Made by a program: the position numbers and the translations under genes. The notes under the pieces are model-generated. The model was given only the letters and a program-made list of their open reading frames with translations. It searched no databases and was not told the DNA's origin. This document shows positions 20,779 to 32,789 of a DNA stretch of 64,000 bases, one piece after another. Position 1 is the first letter of the stretch. Each line of letters starts with the position of its first letter. The DNA comes from Ascaphus truei (taxonomy: Eukaryota; Chordata; Amphibia; Anura; Ascaphidae): NCBI GenBank assembly GCA_036426205.1, contig CM071570.1, forward strand, positions 48,472,629 to 48,536,628. The letters are read 5' to 3'.

Positions 20779-21094
20779 GACTGATGTATATCAATAACTT
20801 ATTGGTTAATGTAAGCCCTATTGAATATTTAAGAAAAGACTGATTTTTATTCAAGAAGTTTATCATGAAAAAACTATAGCATTTCCGTAATTATCATTGG
20901 GGTTCGCAAACTTTTTAACGTCACTGTATCTATACAGTTTATATTTTTTTTATGCATTAATTTTGTATGGAATGTATTTAACATTTTTTTAAATACATTT
21001 ATAAATTATGTTTTTTAGTGCTTTAAGAAGACACCCATGAAGAGCCAGAAAGGGTTACTCAAGCCATTTGCTTACCCACAATTATTTTTGGTTC

Positions 21095-22115
21095 CAAGAT
21101 TCCTTCTACAGTATCTCCAAACACTTGAGACAGCAATGGGTGCCAGCTGTGCCCTCTCCTATGCTATTTTTTTCATGGGCTGGTGGGAGGCTGCCATCCT
21201 AGGCAGTAAGTGAAGTGTATTCCTAAGGGACAAATTATGCATTTACGCCGTAATTGTTCAAGTGATGCAGACTTTGAATTCAGAGCGAAAGATCTCAGGG
21301 GACGTCTGTCTCATAGAAAAAGGATATCCAGATGCAATGTTACAAGAGGCGCTGAAAGAAGTGTGGCATACAAAGAGGAATACACTCCTTAGAGACAATG
21401 TATCGTTCAAATTCCATTAGAGAGAAAATAGACACAAAATGACGACGGTGTGTTTCTAATAATCCCTCGTTTATTACACAGCAAACGCAATGCACAAATT
21501 GTATCTATACTTAAGAAACACTAGGATCACTTGATCCTGAGCTGAAAGTAATCATGAATTATGAACCTAAGGTGGTGTTTTCAAAAGCACCTACAATAGA
21601 TAATAAAATATCCCCCAGTTGCTTGAGAAATATAAATAAGTTGAGACACGAGCATGTGCTTCCTATACTTTTGATAAATACAACATTTGTATTATTGGCC
21701 AAACAATGATTGTCTTTTGAGATAATATGCAAAAAGTTCATTACAATCAGACCTTACATTAATTGTGAAACACAATATGTGAAATATGCAATGATATGTG
21801 GATGTTCCAAAATGTATCTAGGACTAACTAGTAGAATGTAAAGAATGTGCATTATGGAACATGTGAGACTATTCGAAAAAAAGTGCGAAATCCTCCAGTC
21901 TCTAAACATGTCTATTGGTGCAGAAGGTAATCTTAGAAATGTTTCTTTTTTGTGTGTTGAGTACTGCACATTGCTCCGTTAATTCGTGGTGGAGATAGAA
22001 TGAAAATATTATATCAAAGAGATGCCCATTGGAGTTTTCCCTTGAGGACCTTCATTCTTAGAGGGTTAAATTAAGAGTGGAATCTCAAGCATTTTTTATG
22101 CAAAGAAAACACTGG
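21095..22115 (+). pseudogene. Penelope-like element fragment: reverse transcriptase end plus endonuclease
   Basis: The plus strand, read across frameshifts, shows TAMGAS followed by FMGWWE (the RT motif before the catalytic aspartates). It then jumps to PKGQIMHLRRNCSSDADFE and RAKDLRGRL, which in PLEs follow the catalytic core. The YIDD-type catalytic motif between them (near 21200-21220) is deleted. Further on come a degraded linker, then the EN domain (21735-22110) with CGCSKMYLGLTSR-like, RIMEH-like, IRGGDRMKILYQRDAHW and RGLN segments. Many stops: a dead copy. A hammerhead-like relic follows at 22565. Confidence 0.75.
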
Positions 22116-22564
22116 GTTCCTATATATGCCCTATGAGTGGTTACTTAACCCCAATCGTGTTATTGTATGTTTATTACCAGCACAAATGACATACAGTAAA
22201 TAGATTTGATTATATTACATCCCTATGTTGATCTAAGATATCAAATTGAAATACTAAAAAATATTATACATAAACATGGGAAATAAATATCCGAATTATA
22301 CTTATACTAGGCAGTTATTGTGTTAAATATTTACTATCTTTTATTTATTTTGTATGGAGTAATGGATTAATATTGAATAATATTGTGTGCATAAAGTAAT
22401 TGGTTCGAATCTTTCTTTCCTTGTATACTACTTCTTACCGGTGGAATCAGAGGATTAATCTCTACATGTTATCATGCAATTAAATGGTTAAAAGTACCAG
22501 AGCAGCGGCTTTAAATGAGTAGAAATTGTTAGTGAATATAATGTTATTCCTGCAACGATTATTC

Positions 22565-22606
22565 ACTTCTTGAGAAAGCAACGAAGGGTGAGAAAGACGT
22601 AGGAGG
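22565..22606 (+). ncRNA. Degenerate hammerhead-like motif H4
   Basis: Same length and same conserved blocks as H1: ACUUC, UUGAGAA, AGAAAGACGUAGGAGG. Stem II no longer pairs. It sits 450 bp downstream of the EN remnant on the same strand, where a PLE terminal motif is expected. Confidence 0.35.
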
Positions 22607-22729
22607 TCTCTGTAAAGGCGTTGGAGGCCTATGTAACTGTTTTTGAGGTGTTGGTGTTGTAATAAGTTTTACTGAAATGCTATCCTCCTTGGGAATCTCT
22701 TAATTTTGTTACACAAGCCAACCCCTGAC

Positions 22730-22764
22730 AAAGTGGTCGAGAGCTACAAAATGCATAGGGAGGC
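22730..22764 (+). ncRNA. Degenerate hammerhead-like motif H5
   Basis: CCCCUGACAA, a hairpin GUGG-UCGAGAG-CUAC, then ACAAAAUGCAUAGGG where GAAAC is expected. The following sequence (GGTGACGTCCTG) resembles the CRE-bearing PLE tails elsewhere. Confidence 0.3.
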
Positions 22765-25478
22765 TTGTGATTGGTGGTGACGTCCTGTACCTCTGACATC
22801 ACGGGAGGCGGAGTGGACGCGCATTTGAAGAAGCATTTACAAGGGACCACGCTGCATATGCCGGAGCACTGGGCGCGAAAACCTAAAGGCGTCGCGTGAG
22901 GCCCTGCCAGGAGGAGGTTTTATATTATTTATTTATAAAATGCTTTACCAGGAAGTAATACATTGAGCGTTACCTCTCATTTTCAAGTATGTCCTGGGCA
23001 TAGAGTTAAGATGCTGTCTTTTATCTTTTGGCTTTGAGAGCAATACTTACCGTTTTGTATATTTTATGCGAAATAAACTGTGGTTGATCCTGGGCACTTC
23101 TCACTTTATGTTTTAAAAGCATGTAGAGGAATAGGTCTCAGACAATGAGGGAGTCAGGACCTTTTGTAGGAAAGCAAACAGATTTTTTAAAATTGAACCT
23201 TGGCAATAAACCACAACTTGACCTCACAGTAGGGTTCCTGAGTTCCCACTATTAGGAGCACAGACTTGACTTGGAAGTGGTTCCCCAGGAATGAGAGAAG
23301 ACTGACCTAGTTTGGATCAGGGGGTCTCTCGTTAGTTAGTTTGAGGCAGGGACTTGCCCATTTGGCTTCCCTTTTCACTCACATTCCCTCTTTGTCCTGG
23401 CCTTGCATTTATGGGAGTCATTAGGCTTAGCAGACCGACAATCCCCGCAGGGGCACTGTACACTTTCGTTTGGGCTCCTGTCACCTAGTTCACCCTCCTA
23501 GTTATTACCAACCATACCCAGAGGTATACCCTCAACTGAGCTATTGCCACCAAGCAAAGTCTTAAGCTATCTCTGATGGAGTTAGCCCATTAGTACTTAA
23601 ATGGCTGGCCACACTGTCCCCTGGTTTATTAAATGTTGCTCCATTGAACATTCCTGTATACTCACAGATCTATATATCCATGTACATTAACCACAGTTTG
23701 AAGCCTTCCACTGCTTCTGAAGAATTTTGCTAATGATTTTCACTTCCAGGAAATGCACTCTCTAGCTGGGTATGTACCCTAGCGGCCCTCTTCAACTTCC
23801 TTCTCTAACAGCATTGTCTCCATCATTTTTTTTACCAATGCTACCCTCAGCAGACCCACTTGTTCCAGGTGCTGCATTTTAATCCTTCCTGTCTGCAGAG
23901 AAACAGCTGCTGCTTTGAAAATTGCCATCTCGTGGTGTATGGCTTCTCGCTTATTTTCGGTGTGAGTTCTGGGCAGTACTGTCCGTGTTCTTTCAGCAGG
24001 ACACAGATCAACCCAGCAATGAACCGGTCACGCAGCAGCAGCCAGGTGCTTTCTCCCAATCAGGCTGTGTCTTTCTTCTGCAGGTTTTCTAGCAACACCT
24101 GCCAGAAAAAAGCATACTGCAGCAGAGGTTCCCACTCTTTCTTACACTGAAAAATATTTTTTTCAGCTCTCCCCTAGGGTTATTCTAAATGCCTCAAGAT
24201 TTCCTCCAGTTATCAGTTGAAACCCGCATCATTTTCTTTTAGACGTATGCGTAGACTTCAGGCTGGCAATATGGCCGCGCTGTTATTCTCCGAGTCTGTC
24301 CATTCTATCAGGGTGTTCCTGTTACCATCGCTCCCTTCCTACCCTGGATGCATCACTATTTGTAAGGAAAGCAGTACACATTCCCTGTGAAGGTTGAGAT
24401 TTTTTTCAGTTGCACCTTATATATCACATTTATATCTCTTTGGCTGCAAAAGCACTGTTGTTTAGCGCCGTTCCAAGTCACTGGGTTCCCATTCTATCAG
24501 GGAGAAATGTGAGATGTGGAGCCACCCACTACCATAGAGAACACCACAATGGGGTCACCCACAACTGCTCTCTATCCCCTATCCCCATTTTCCATATAAA
24601 ATTTACTTCACAAAACCGTTTAATCTAATAAATATGATAACCTTCCCTGTACTGAATTTCTCTTACCAGAAAGATACCACGCTTATAGTGCCATGATATT
24701 GTGTGAGGGGATGTAATAGTACCTCAGGACGACTGTGTCCCAATACACAATAAAAAGGAAGCAACATAATAATGACATTTATTCAAATAAAACAATTTGG
24801 TAGCAAGAGGGAAGAGCACAATGCCTGAAGGGACAAAACATGTCTTGTTCTTGCAGCATTTCCTACCGACTCGGAAACAGAACCAAGTTTTTGCCTTGAG
24901 CTCGGGCGGGAAGGGTCATATCAACCTGTGGGTGCTTCGGGGAAAAGAGTGGGCGATATAGATTTAAAATCTTCAAACCTGCCCAGCTCTAAAATAGTAG
25001 TAATTATTTCTTATATTTCCCCCCCCTAAGTGTTACCCTTTCCATCGCTTTGTGTTTTAAAACTACAAGCCACTTTACAAACATTTTTCAGAAACCCTCA
25101 AAGTCACCTTTTGTGGTGGAAACCTGGCTGAACATTCTGTTCTGCTTCAGAGCTTTACTTAGGAATCAAAAACAGCAGAAGTTCAATTATTGGTGAGAAA
25201 ATAAACGCATGTGGTAGTGTTTAAATAAAGGCATGGAGCATACCTATAATAAAGAAGGTTCGCAGATTTTGAAAATAATAGAGAGGTGACAAGCAATTGA
25301 AAACAAGTAGAACACAAAGCAGACAGGCTTAAACTCAAGATCATTTATTGGGATCTAGCAGACACATTTAAAAATAAAATAGATACAGTCATACGACCAA
25401 AAGTTTTATGTAAAAAAATAAATAATAAAAATATATTATGAGGACTATTAAAAAAAACCCATTACATATATGTATATA
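22765..25478. other. Intergenic DNA, no gene recognised
   Basis: About 2.7 kb with short chance frames only. The phrase ATGCTTTACCAGGAAGTAATACATTG near 22939 (given here by position and sense) looks like a dispersed vertebrate repeat. A segment around 23850-24300 has CpG content like LTR material, but I could not find paired ends. Confidence 0.4.
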
Positions 25479-26645
25479 TGTAGCGCTGTTTCCCCCACCC
25501 TCTGGGAGATGAGACTGCTACTGAGTGTAGTGGTGTGTTTTACCTGTTGACTCACACGAGGCCTGAACCTCTGCTGCTGGGAGCCTGGGGTGTACCTGTT
25601 TCATTCCAGTGACAGCGCCTCCACCTGTGAGGGATCCTGACAACGCTGGATAACCCCCTTCACAGGACCCAATACAATAAATACACACACAGTAGTAACA
25701 GATTTACTGAACGTAGCTAGCAATATAACCATATAACATATCATATGTGGACCTCACTGGGCCGTACCCACACAGTTACCCACTGTCCAATCACCACCCT
25801 ATATACCTTGGAACATTTCCCCCAACAGTACAGAGGTGCCCTGGTGTCCACAGGAGCCAAGCCACCCCAAAGTGTTTGACAGCACTGCCCACAGTATGTA
25901 CAGTATGGTTGGTGCACTTGTTGTGGTACCTGCCCAGATGCTCCAGCACCCAGGTACTGCCGAACAATAACAGGGATCCGCTGATCCAGCGATGTCGTAG
26001 TCCACCTCTACGTGGGGTGGACCCCGCTGGAGTGTATCCCTGTAATAGTCTATTGATGTACCATTGGGCTTTTCCCAAACTGCAGGCTGCTAACACCGCG
26101 CAGCTCCTTCCACCAGCAAAGCAACACTATCTAATACTGAAGGCAGCGTCCCTGTCTGGGGCCTTCCCTAGAGCAGCCACAAACTTAGAAGGGATAGGAC
26201 CCTATCTGGGGCCTGGGGCAAATCTGTCCTAATCCAGGAGCCACTGGCACCTGCACACTACTTTCCCCTTCTCTCTACTGGCTTCAACTGTCAGATACTC
26301 CAACTGCCAGTAACTCTAACTGCTGCCTTTCACTGCCTGTATCAGCTTTCTAACTGCATGTGCCTCAGGCTCCTGGGACATGTAGTCCCTTACAGAGTCC
26401 CTCCTAATATGGCCGCCGCAACTCTGGGGACTGCGCATGTGCAAAGACTCCACTTTGCATGCGCAAACCTAAAATGGCCGCTACAACTTCTCGCTTCTCT
26501 GCTCATGTGCACAGCTGCAATTGCACATGCACGAACTACAAGTTGGCAGCCCCCGCTTGCCGGGTACGCCGCGGAACTCCGCCTCTCCCATATAACGCAG
26601 CCGCCCACCTCCCCGGCACCGGAGGTAAGAGGGGACACGGCTACA
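25479..26645 (-). repeat. Solo LTR, 1167 bp
   Basis: Starts TGTAGCGCTG and ends CACGGCTACA, flanked by TATA on both sides. Opening and closing sequences resemble the LTRs at 2368-3196 and 27852-28682, so it is a related family. It has no internal region and is probably a product of recombination between two LTRs. The 3' half is rich in GCGCATG and ATGGCCGC elements. The strand is assigned by analogy. Confidence 0.7.
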
Positions 26646-27262
26646 TATATATGAGACTATACAGATATACAATGAAAATACAAAATGAAGGCATATGTTT
26701 CAAGTAAAAATAATTTTATTGGGTTTTATTAGGGCTGCCGAACATCCGTATACAGTATATGGGATTGTCCCTTATTTCAATCAATTGTCCCTTTGTCCAT
26801 GAAAGGTTTGTCGGGACCGATAATTGTCCTTTATTTCATGGGCAATGGGACATTGCAGGGACGAAGGTCTGGCTGGCAGTGACGGGAAAAGAATGGCAGT
26901 GGGGTGGCAGCAAAAGGCGGGGGATGGTGGCTGCAGAGCAGGACCATAGCGGCGCAAGATGGCAGTGATGGAGCCCACACCAGTGGTATGACCGAGAAGA
27001 CAATTACCACTAGTGTCTGCTAGGGCAGGCTCCACTAGCTGGTAGCTGGTATAAACAGATAAAACAAGTTATGGAGAGTAAAAAAAAGTGTAAAAAAAAA
27101 AATCCTCCTCCGTACAGTGTACAGCAAATATAAAAAGACCACTTGTGAGCACATTTGCATGTCTCAGACTTGACACATTTTAGTCACAAGCTTCTTTCGT
27201 TAGCACGCTTAGGTGTCAACAGTGATAGGCAATATCATGCTTCAAACTGCCATCTATTCCGT
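26646..27262. other. Unassigned intergenic DNA
   Basis: No supported gene. It contains a segment with repeated TTGTCC/GGGAC motifs (26760-26860) that may be an old repeat. Confidence 0.4.
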
Positions 27263-27269
27263 GGCAGAT

Positions 27270-27625
27270 TTTACATTAGGCTTGATAGGCCCGGGCCTAG
27301 GGGAGCAAAATTTTGGGGCAGCAAATTTCCCTTCTCCCCCCGACCCCCAAAATACAGAGGCTCCGCTCTCTTTCCCACTGATTGCTGGGAGGGAGTGTGG
27401 GACCTTTATAAATTTCTTACCTTCTCCTTCATGCCACCCTCCTCCTTCTTCAGCATTGCGACGTCAACTGACGTTGCAACTTCATATGGCGTAGCGTTGC
27501 TATGACAACGTGACCCCATCTGACGTCAAAGCACTATTAGACGCCACAACACTAAAGGAGAGCGGCACGAAGGACAAGGCGGCACCAAGATAAGTACCTA
27601 TGGGCAGCGGATTTGTAAATCCGCC
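27270..27625 (-). repeat. Dispersed repeat family R1, copy 2
   Basis: The reverse complement matches 14280-14500 through a series of shared blocks (see that entry). It carries a TGACGTCA octamer at 27521-27528. Non-coding. Confidence 0.6.
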
Positions 27626-27851
27626 ACTGCACCTGTTATATTATACATGTACACTAAGTCTTCATTCATTAAGGGGTTCTTACAGTATATCCCTTAAGAG
27701 TGGTGTATGCCTTTGTAATTCAAATCCCTTTAAAGGACTATCCCTCTGTGACCTCAGCAGCTTTCATACAGGGTCGTTTATCTGTTAAATACTCACATAC
27801 ATGCTGACACATAGATGAGTTAGCATCACATGTACAGTCACCAGATATGTA

Positions 27852-28682
27852 TGTAACGGTTCTAGGGCCCCCACCCAATCTCAGATTGGCCCCTGTGGTC
27901 TAATCAGCCCCCATTACGTATGTGTGATGTGGTGCACCTGCTGGTAACAGGACTCCTGAGTCTCCCGCTGGGTTCGTATAGGGAATATCACCATGACAGG
28001 CATTTGAGGTAGTGTTCTGAGTCCTACTCACATTCGGTACAGCGCCTCCACCCCATCAGGATCCCTACGGCAGCAGGGGGAAGTATCAGATGGGGAACTC
28101 CTTCTTGGTGCATCCTTCTGCTGAATAACTCCACACTCACACAGAAGGGATCTTTTGAACCAGGGCATCTTTAATGTCATCTCCTCTGGCAGACTGCCCC
28201 TCATCGTGGTTGTACTTAGCCGCACATTGTCAGGCTGACCATCTTGGGGAAGGTTCCTTCTGCTCCTCCACTCTAATCAGCTTGGTTATTCCACCTCTCC
28301 CCTAAGGGAGACCACAGCTGTGCCAGATCCCTGGACACAGTGTGTAAGCAGCTTGTCTCTCTGCCACTTAGCTGCATAGCCTCACGGCTCTTGCATCAGA
28401 CATCTGCACTGTCTGGATCTCATCTCTCCCACTGCAACACTGTTGCAGACACTTGAACAACTAACTTCAGGAAGTGCTGTGTAATATATCAGCTTCCAGA
28501 AAGACCCACCTCTGTGTCACTAATAGTGGACACAGAGCATGCTGTCACTTCCTTTGCTACTATCTTATACATCACAGGGGTTGTGGGCAAACCGCCGTGA
28601 TTGTTACTGGCAACCCTGCCTACTTACCAGGATTACTGCCAGCATGAGAAAGATATGTATACCATTTTTACACATGGCTACA
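27852..28682 (-). repeat. 3' LTR of copy 2 (831 bp)
   Basis: TGTAACGGTTCTAGGGCC start, GGCTACA end. Nearly identical to 31958-32789. Confidence 0.9.
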
Positions 28683-28692
28683 ATTTCCCCCT
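28683..28692 (-). other. Polypurine tract of copy 2
   Basis: Minus strand AGGGGGAAAT directly before the 3' LTR, the position and composition of a plus-strand primer for LTR elements. Confidence 0.7.
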
Positions 28693-29159
28693 GGTGGAAC
28701 CACAACGGCCCCGGCTGGAATCTAAATTTGTGGAACCTTCCTTCAGGTAGCACTGCAAAACATAACAATACAATACATTATGATGAACTGTACATATAAC
28801 CAGATACATCCTAACTTAGATGGTGTACAACCAGGATTACTCATTGATGGAGTATCCATTAAATACTGATGCCTGAGATCAGGTTTCTTTACTACCTTAC
28901 CCTCAGGATATCTCTTGTACTACCATACCCTCTTAAGGTGGCCTGCGCACAGCACGGTCCACTGGGTTAAGAGCAGCAATACTATAACACTCTGGGTGAC
29001 ATACGGGACACCCACAAACAGCCCATAACTCTGGCCTTTATGCTTGTGGACTGAGAGGATCATGCCCATACACTTCCTTAAGGCATCTCCTGGAGATGTA
29101 AACTATCTTTTCTGTCTCATTATACCAATTCTCATCTGATATTTCACGATCCCAATTTT

Positions 29160-31424
29160 CTATGGAACTACTGTATCAGTATCCCAATTCTCCTCGTCTG
29201 ATCCTTCCTCATCATCAGAACTATATCCCCTATCCTCATCAGTGGAACCCATCTCAAAATCAATTTCTCCCTCCCATGGATGGAAAAAATAAAGTAATAA
29301 CTTATGGCGATTCCTGGCAACTCGGTCAGACACTTGAGATACATAGGGGTTTACCTGAGCAACAGGCACAATAGGAGCAACATTACCCAAATCCCCAGAC
29401 TTTCCACTGGACTGAGGGCGCATACCATAACGCTTGAATTTCCCTTTAGCCACATGCTTAACTACAGTAGGGTTCATCACCGGAGACTTCACATATTTTA
29501 CCACTTCCCTCCCCGATCACTCATCATCAGAGGTCACACAATCACCCCAGTCCTTAGGCCTTTCCTCTGATGCACCCCGTGACTCCCCAGACCACCCTTG
29601 GCTCGAGCGGGACCCAGAGGGAGATGTGACAGGGGCAGGGAGTTGGGCAGTGGCCTTGGGCAAGGGGAAGGGGGAAGTGTCCTTATGCTGCGGTATGATG
29701 ATCCGCAACTTGGTAATGCCCCGACCGGTGTCACCGCTGGGCAGGTCAGGCACACCCGTCTCCTGGTTCCCAGACTTCCGCAGGGCTTGCCAGCTCTTGC
29801 TTTTCTCTCCTCCAGATGATCTGGTACAGCATGGCAGTCGCGAGGGCGCGGCCATCTTCCAACCGGTTCCGCTGTGTCCGCCGGAAGTGACGTCATCTAT
29901 CTCACGGGACGAGGCACCACCATCTTGGGTTGGGCTCCCCACCGGAACCTCTTCCTCCACAATGACCTCCACCACCAGAAGTGATGGTTCTTCTCGCCGC
30001 TCCGCTCGGACCTTGGTTGGGCCTTCCTTCGCCGTTATCGCCATCGGAGCTTGTGGAGGGTAAGGGGGTGTCTCACCGCTCCGTTGGCTTGCGATGGTGT
30101 CCTCTCTGCCATCCACGCTGGGAGTCGCCACGGCCGTGGGACTCATCCGCTCCGGTCGCACCAGCGCAGGTGATCGCGGACTCTCCAGACTCTGCTCCGC
30201 TACATCACCGGTATGTGTCAACTCTTTTCCAGCACCGCTGTAGTGGTCCGCCAGTAGGCGCATCACCACCAATGTCGGGCTTGCTTGCTCTTCGTCCGAC
30301 GAGGCAGACTCAGATGTGGGCAAGGGTACCTCCGCAGGGGACCGACAGCGAGGTTCTGGGTTCTCGCTGCGGTTGCAGGCCCCAGTTTCTTTATGCTCCA
30401 TACCAATCATCAGCAACGATCCCCATTCTCCGGGATCAGTTCCCTCGGTCTTTACTTTGGTTGAGGCCCCAGCCGTCAGCTTGGCTGTCTCTCCTCGCGC
30501 CTCCACGGTCTGCCCAGGCATGAAGGGCTGCACGGCCCACAGATAATATATGCCACATTGGGGGCATCTCGCCGTGGTACTGGCTTCTCCACCTGGCAAT
30601 CGGCACTGCATGCACAGGCATCGCAATGCCTCGGTGTCACCCGCTTTTATTATCAGGAAGCCTCCTGGCAATGAATAGGGGTGTGCTGAAATGTCCATTT
30701 AGGTCTATATTGTACTGGTTACAGGGGACACTTTGCACAGTGGTCTCTCCTGTTCACCAGCTCCTCGCAACTGAAGGGCAGGAAACGCACATCCAGCTCC
30801 TCCCTCAGCCCACTCGGTACGTAATTGGCAGATACAGGGACCCCTCCCCTTGGTGGATATTAAGGGAGGGTCCCACAGGTTCACTTGATGACCCATGCAT
30901 GGTGCTGAGCCTGTCACAGTCCAGGAGGGCGCGGCCACAGCTTTTGCGCTACTACCCCCAGCAGGGTGGGGTTCTCTATTTGGCGCCAATCCTCGCCAAC
31001 TGCTTGCAGTCTTTGCATTTGCAGAATTCTCTTCATTCGGCCCACGCAGTCTCCCAGGAAAGCGGGAACCGCCATCTTGGTTTACACGCCCATTCACTTT
31101 AGCAACTGAGGTAGATACTTGTCTAGGGATCACCGTCTGGCAATCAGGTTCTCCATCCACACCGCACATAACAGCAATGTCCTCAACATTTTCCTCCAGG
31201 GTAGCACCCCGGGATCCTAGGCAGGACAAAAACGGCGCAACCACTGCTTTAGCGCCACTCCATAGCAAACTAGCCAAAGTCACTTCGGTAGTCTGTTTTC
31301 CTGTGGTATACACACCACGTGCGCTCTCTCCATCAGGCGCTGGCCACCATCTTTGATTCTCCGCACCACGCGGAACTTCACTACTTGCGGTCGCCATCTT
31401 TACTTGGTAATTGCGCTCGCACAT
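29160..31424 (-). pseudogene. Long single-frame ORF of unknown family in the LTR element
   Basis: From an ATG at 31424 one minus-strand frame runs 755 codons to 29160 with only three internal stops: TAG (30707-30705), TAA two codons later (30701-30699) and TGA (29519-29517). The pieces are 239, 393 and 114 residues. Visible features in order are a LASLLWSGAKAVVAP segment, an AHPYSLPGGFLII segment, a cysteine cluster of the form CX2CX12CX2C (CMQC...CPQC) that is conserved in copy 1, a long Ser/Pro/Glu-rich middle, and an acidic C-terminus (SSDDEEGSDEE). It occupies the gag position but has no CCHC knuckle or capsid motif that I can recognise. The sparse stops suggest recent decay; readthrough is a less likely alternative. 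It might be a captured host sequence. Confidence 0.5.
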
Positions 31425-31935
31425 GGGGCTCCTCTCTGCTGGGCAGCCGCCATCGTCGATGCAATAAAGAATGCCAGTGCACCACCTACATGTATCTAAT
31501 GTATGTTTGACTCGTGTACTACCTCAGGCTAGGCTCACTCTCTCAGTGTATGCTGTGTCTACCTTCCTCCAGTATGTGCTCTGCGGTAAGTGTCCTGGTT
31601 ACTGGTTAGAGTACTCTGGCTTCTCCCATGCAGTACTAGGGCGTCAACCTCTCTTGGCTACCTCTAGCGCAGATCCTCTCCAGAATTCCTGACCCGAGTT
31701 ATCCAGGCTACCCCTTCAGGCATCCTATGACTAGCCGCCTCACGGTGACTAGGACAGCTATAGCCCTGTCTCCAGACGCACTTTACTCCTCTCAGGGCCC
31801 TAGGGTGTGCTTTGCGATGTTGCCATGACCTTCCTGACTACCCCTAGGTCCCATCCCATACACAGCACTGACTGGCAGCATACACTCTCCCTGTTTCCTA
31901 GTGTGCCTAGCATAAGCCTGTCCTGTTGATACAGT

Positions 31936-31953
31936 CTCTCAGCAGTGCCTCCA
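31936..31953 (-). other. Putative primer-binding site of copy 2
   Basis: Minus strand TGGAGGCACTGCTGAGAG, five bases inside the 5' LTR. The TGG start fits a tRNA CCA end. The related copy 1 has TGGAGGAGCTGCTGAGAT at the same place. I could not assign the tRNA. Confidence 0.5.
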
Positions 31954-31957
31954 AAAA

Positions 31958-32789
31958 TGTAACGGTTCTAGGGCCCCCACCCAATCTCAGATTGGCCCCT
32001 GTGGTCTAATCAGCCCCCATTACATGTCTGTGTGATGTGGTGCACCTGCTGGTAACAGGACTCCTGAGTCTCCCGCTGGGTTGGTATAGGGAATATCACC
32101 ATGACAGGCATTTGAGGTAGTGTTCTGAGTCCTACTAACATTCGGTACAGCGCCTCCACCCCATCAGGAACCCTACGGCAGCAGGGGGAAGTATCTGATG
32201 GGGAACTCCTTCTTGGTGCATCCTTCTGCTGAATAACTCCACACTCACACAGAAGGGATCTTTTGAACCAGGGCATCTTTAATGTCATCTCCTCTGGCAG
32301 ACTGCCCCTCATAGCGGTCGTACTTAGCCGCACATTGTCAGGCTGACCATCTTGGGGAAGGTTCCTTCTGCTCCTCCACTCTAATCAGCTTGGTTATTCC
32401 ACCTCTCCCCTAAGGGAGACCACAGCTGTGCCAGATCTCTGGACACAGTGTGTAAGCAGCTTGTCTCTCTGCCATTTAGCTGCACAGCCTCACAGCTCTT
32501 GCATCAGACATCTGCACTGTCTGGATCTCATCTCTTCCACTGCAACACTGTTGCAGACACTTGAACAACTAACTTCAGGAAGTGCTGTGTAATATATCAG
32601 CTTCCAGAAAGACCCACCTCTGTGTCATTAATAGTGGACACAGAGCATGCTGTCACTTCCTTTGCTACTATCTTACACATCACAGGGGTTGAGGGCAAAC
32701 CTCCATGATTGTTACTGGCAACCCTGCCTACTTACCAGGATTACTGCCAGCATGAGAAAGATATGTACACCATTTTACACATGGCTACA
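31958..32789 (-). repeat. 5' LTR of copy 2 (832 bp)
   Basis: Partner of 27852-28682 with the same TG...CA ends. The right flank begins TGTA, matching the left flank of the element. Confidence 0.9.

Larger units (their letters stand above)
14501..20926 (-). mobile_element. Tc1/mariner transposon copy A, split into three pieces
   Basis: One Tc1 element can be followed in order through three pieces: 14501-14652 (3' part, ending CTCACGGACAGATG), 16662-17283 (starts GATGGCCTGACATTCTCC, transposase middle and N-terminus), and 20763-20926 (5' terminus, ending CACTG beside a TA). The junctions restore the order seen in the uninterrupted copy at 55783-57120. Two PLE-type insertions occupy the gaps. 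The 5' terminus, read outward, is CAGTGACGTTAAAAAGTTTG, a typical Tc1 end. The 3' terminus is missing at 14501. Confidence 0.85.
27852..32789 (-). mobile_element. LTR retrotransposon copy 2 with an unidentified long ORF
   Basis: Two near-identical LTRs (27852-28682 and 31958-32789), each TG...CA, flanked by TGTA (27848-27851 and 32790-32793). On the minus strand a primer-binding site begins TGGAGG five bases after the 5' LTR, and a purine tract AGGGGGAAAT abuts the 3' LTR. The 3.27 kb internal region holds one long frame (31424-29160) but no visible protease, reverse transcriptase, RNase H or integrase. It therefore looks like a non-autonomous element that would need enzymes from a relative. 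The LTRs differ by only a few bases in the regions compared, so insertion is fairly recent. Confidence 0.85.

Noticed and set aside
16055..22115. Bacterial or viral homing endonuclease genes
   Set aside because: The GIY-YIG motifs come with the cysteine-rich linker and RT-adjacent segments of Penelope-like elements, which explains them fully.
24832..24860. CCTGAAGGGACAAAACATG as a further hammerhead-like motif
   Set aside because: No stem II hairpin and no GAAA box; too weak to list.
29434..31356. Plus-strand open frames of up to 209 residues
   Set aside because: They lie opposite the long minus-strand frame of the LTR element, lack conserved counterparts in copy 1, and disagree with the orientation given by the primer-binding site and polypurine tract.
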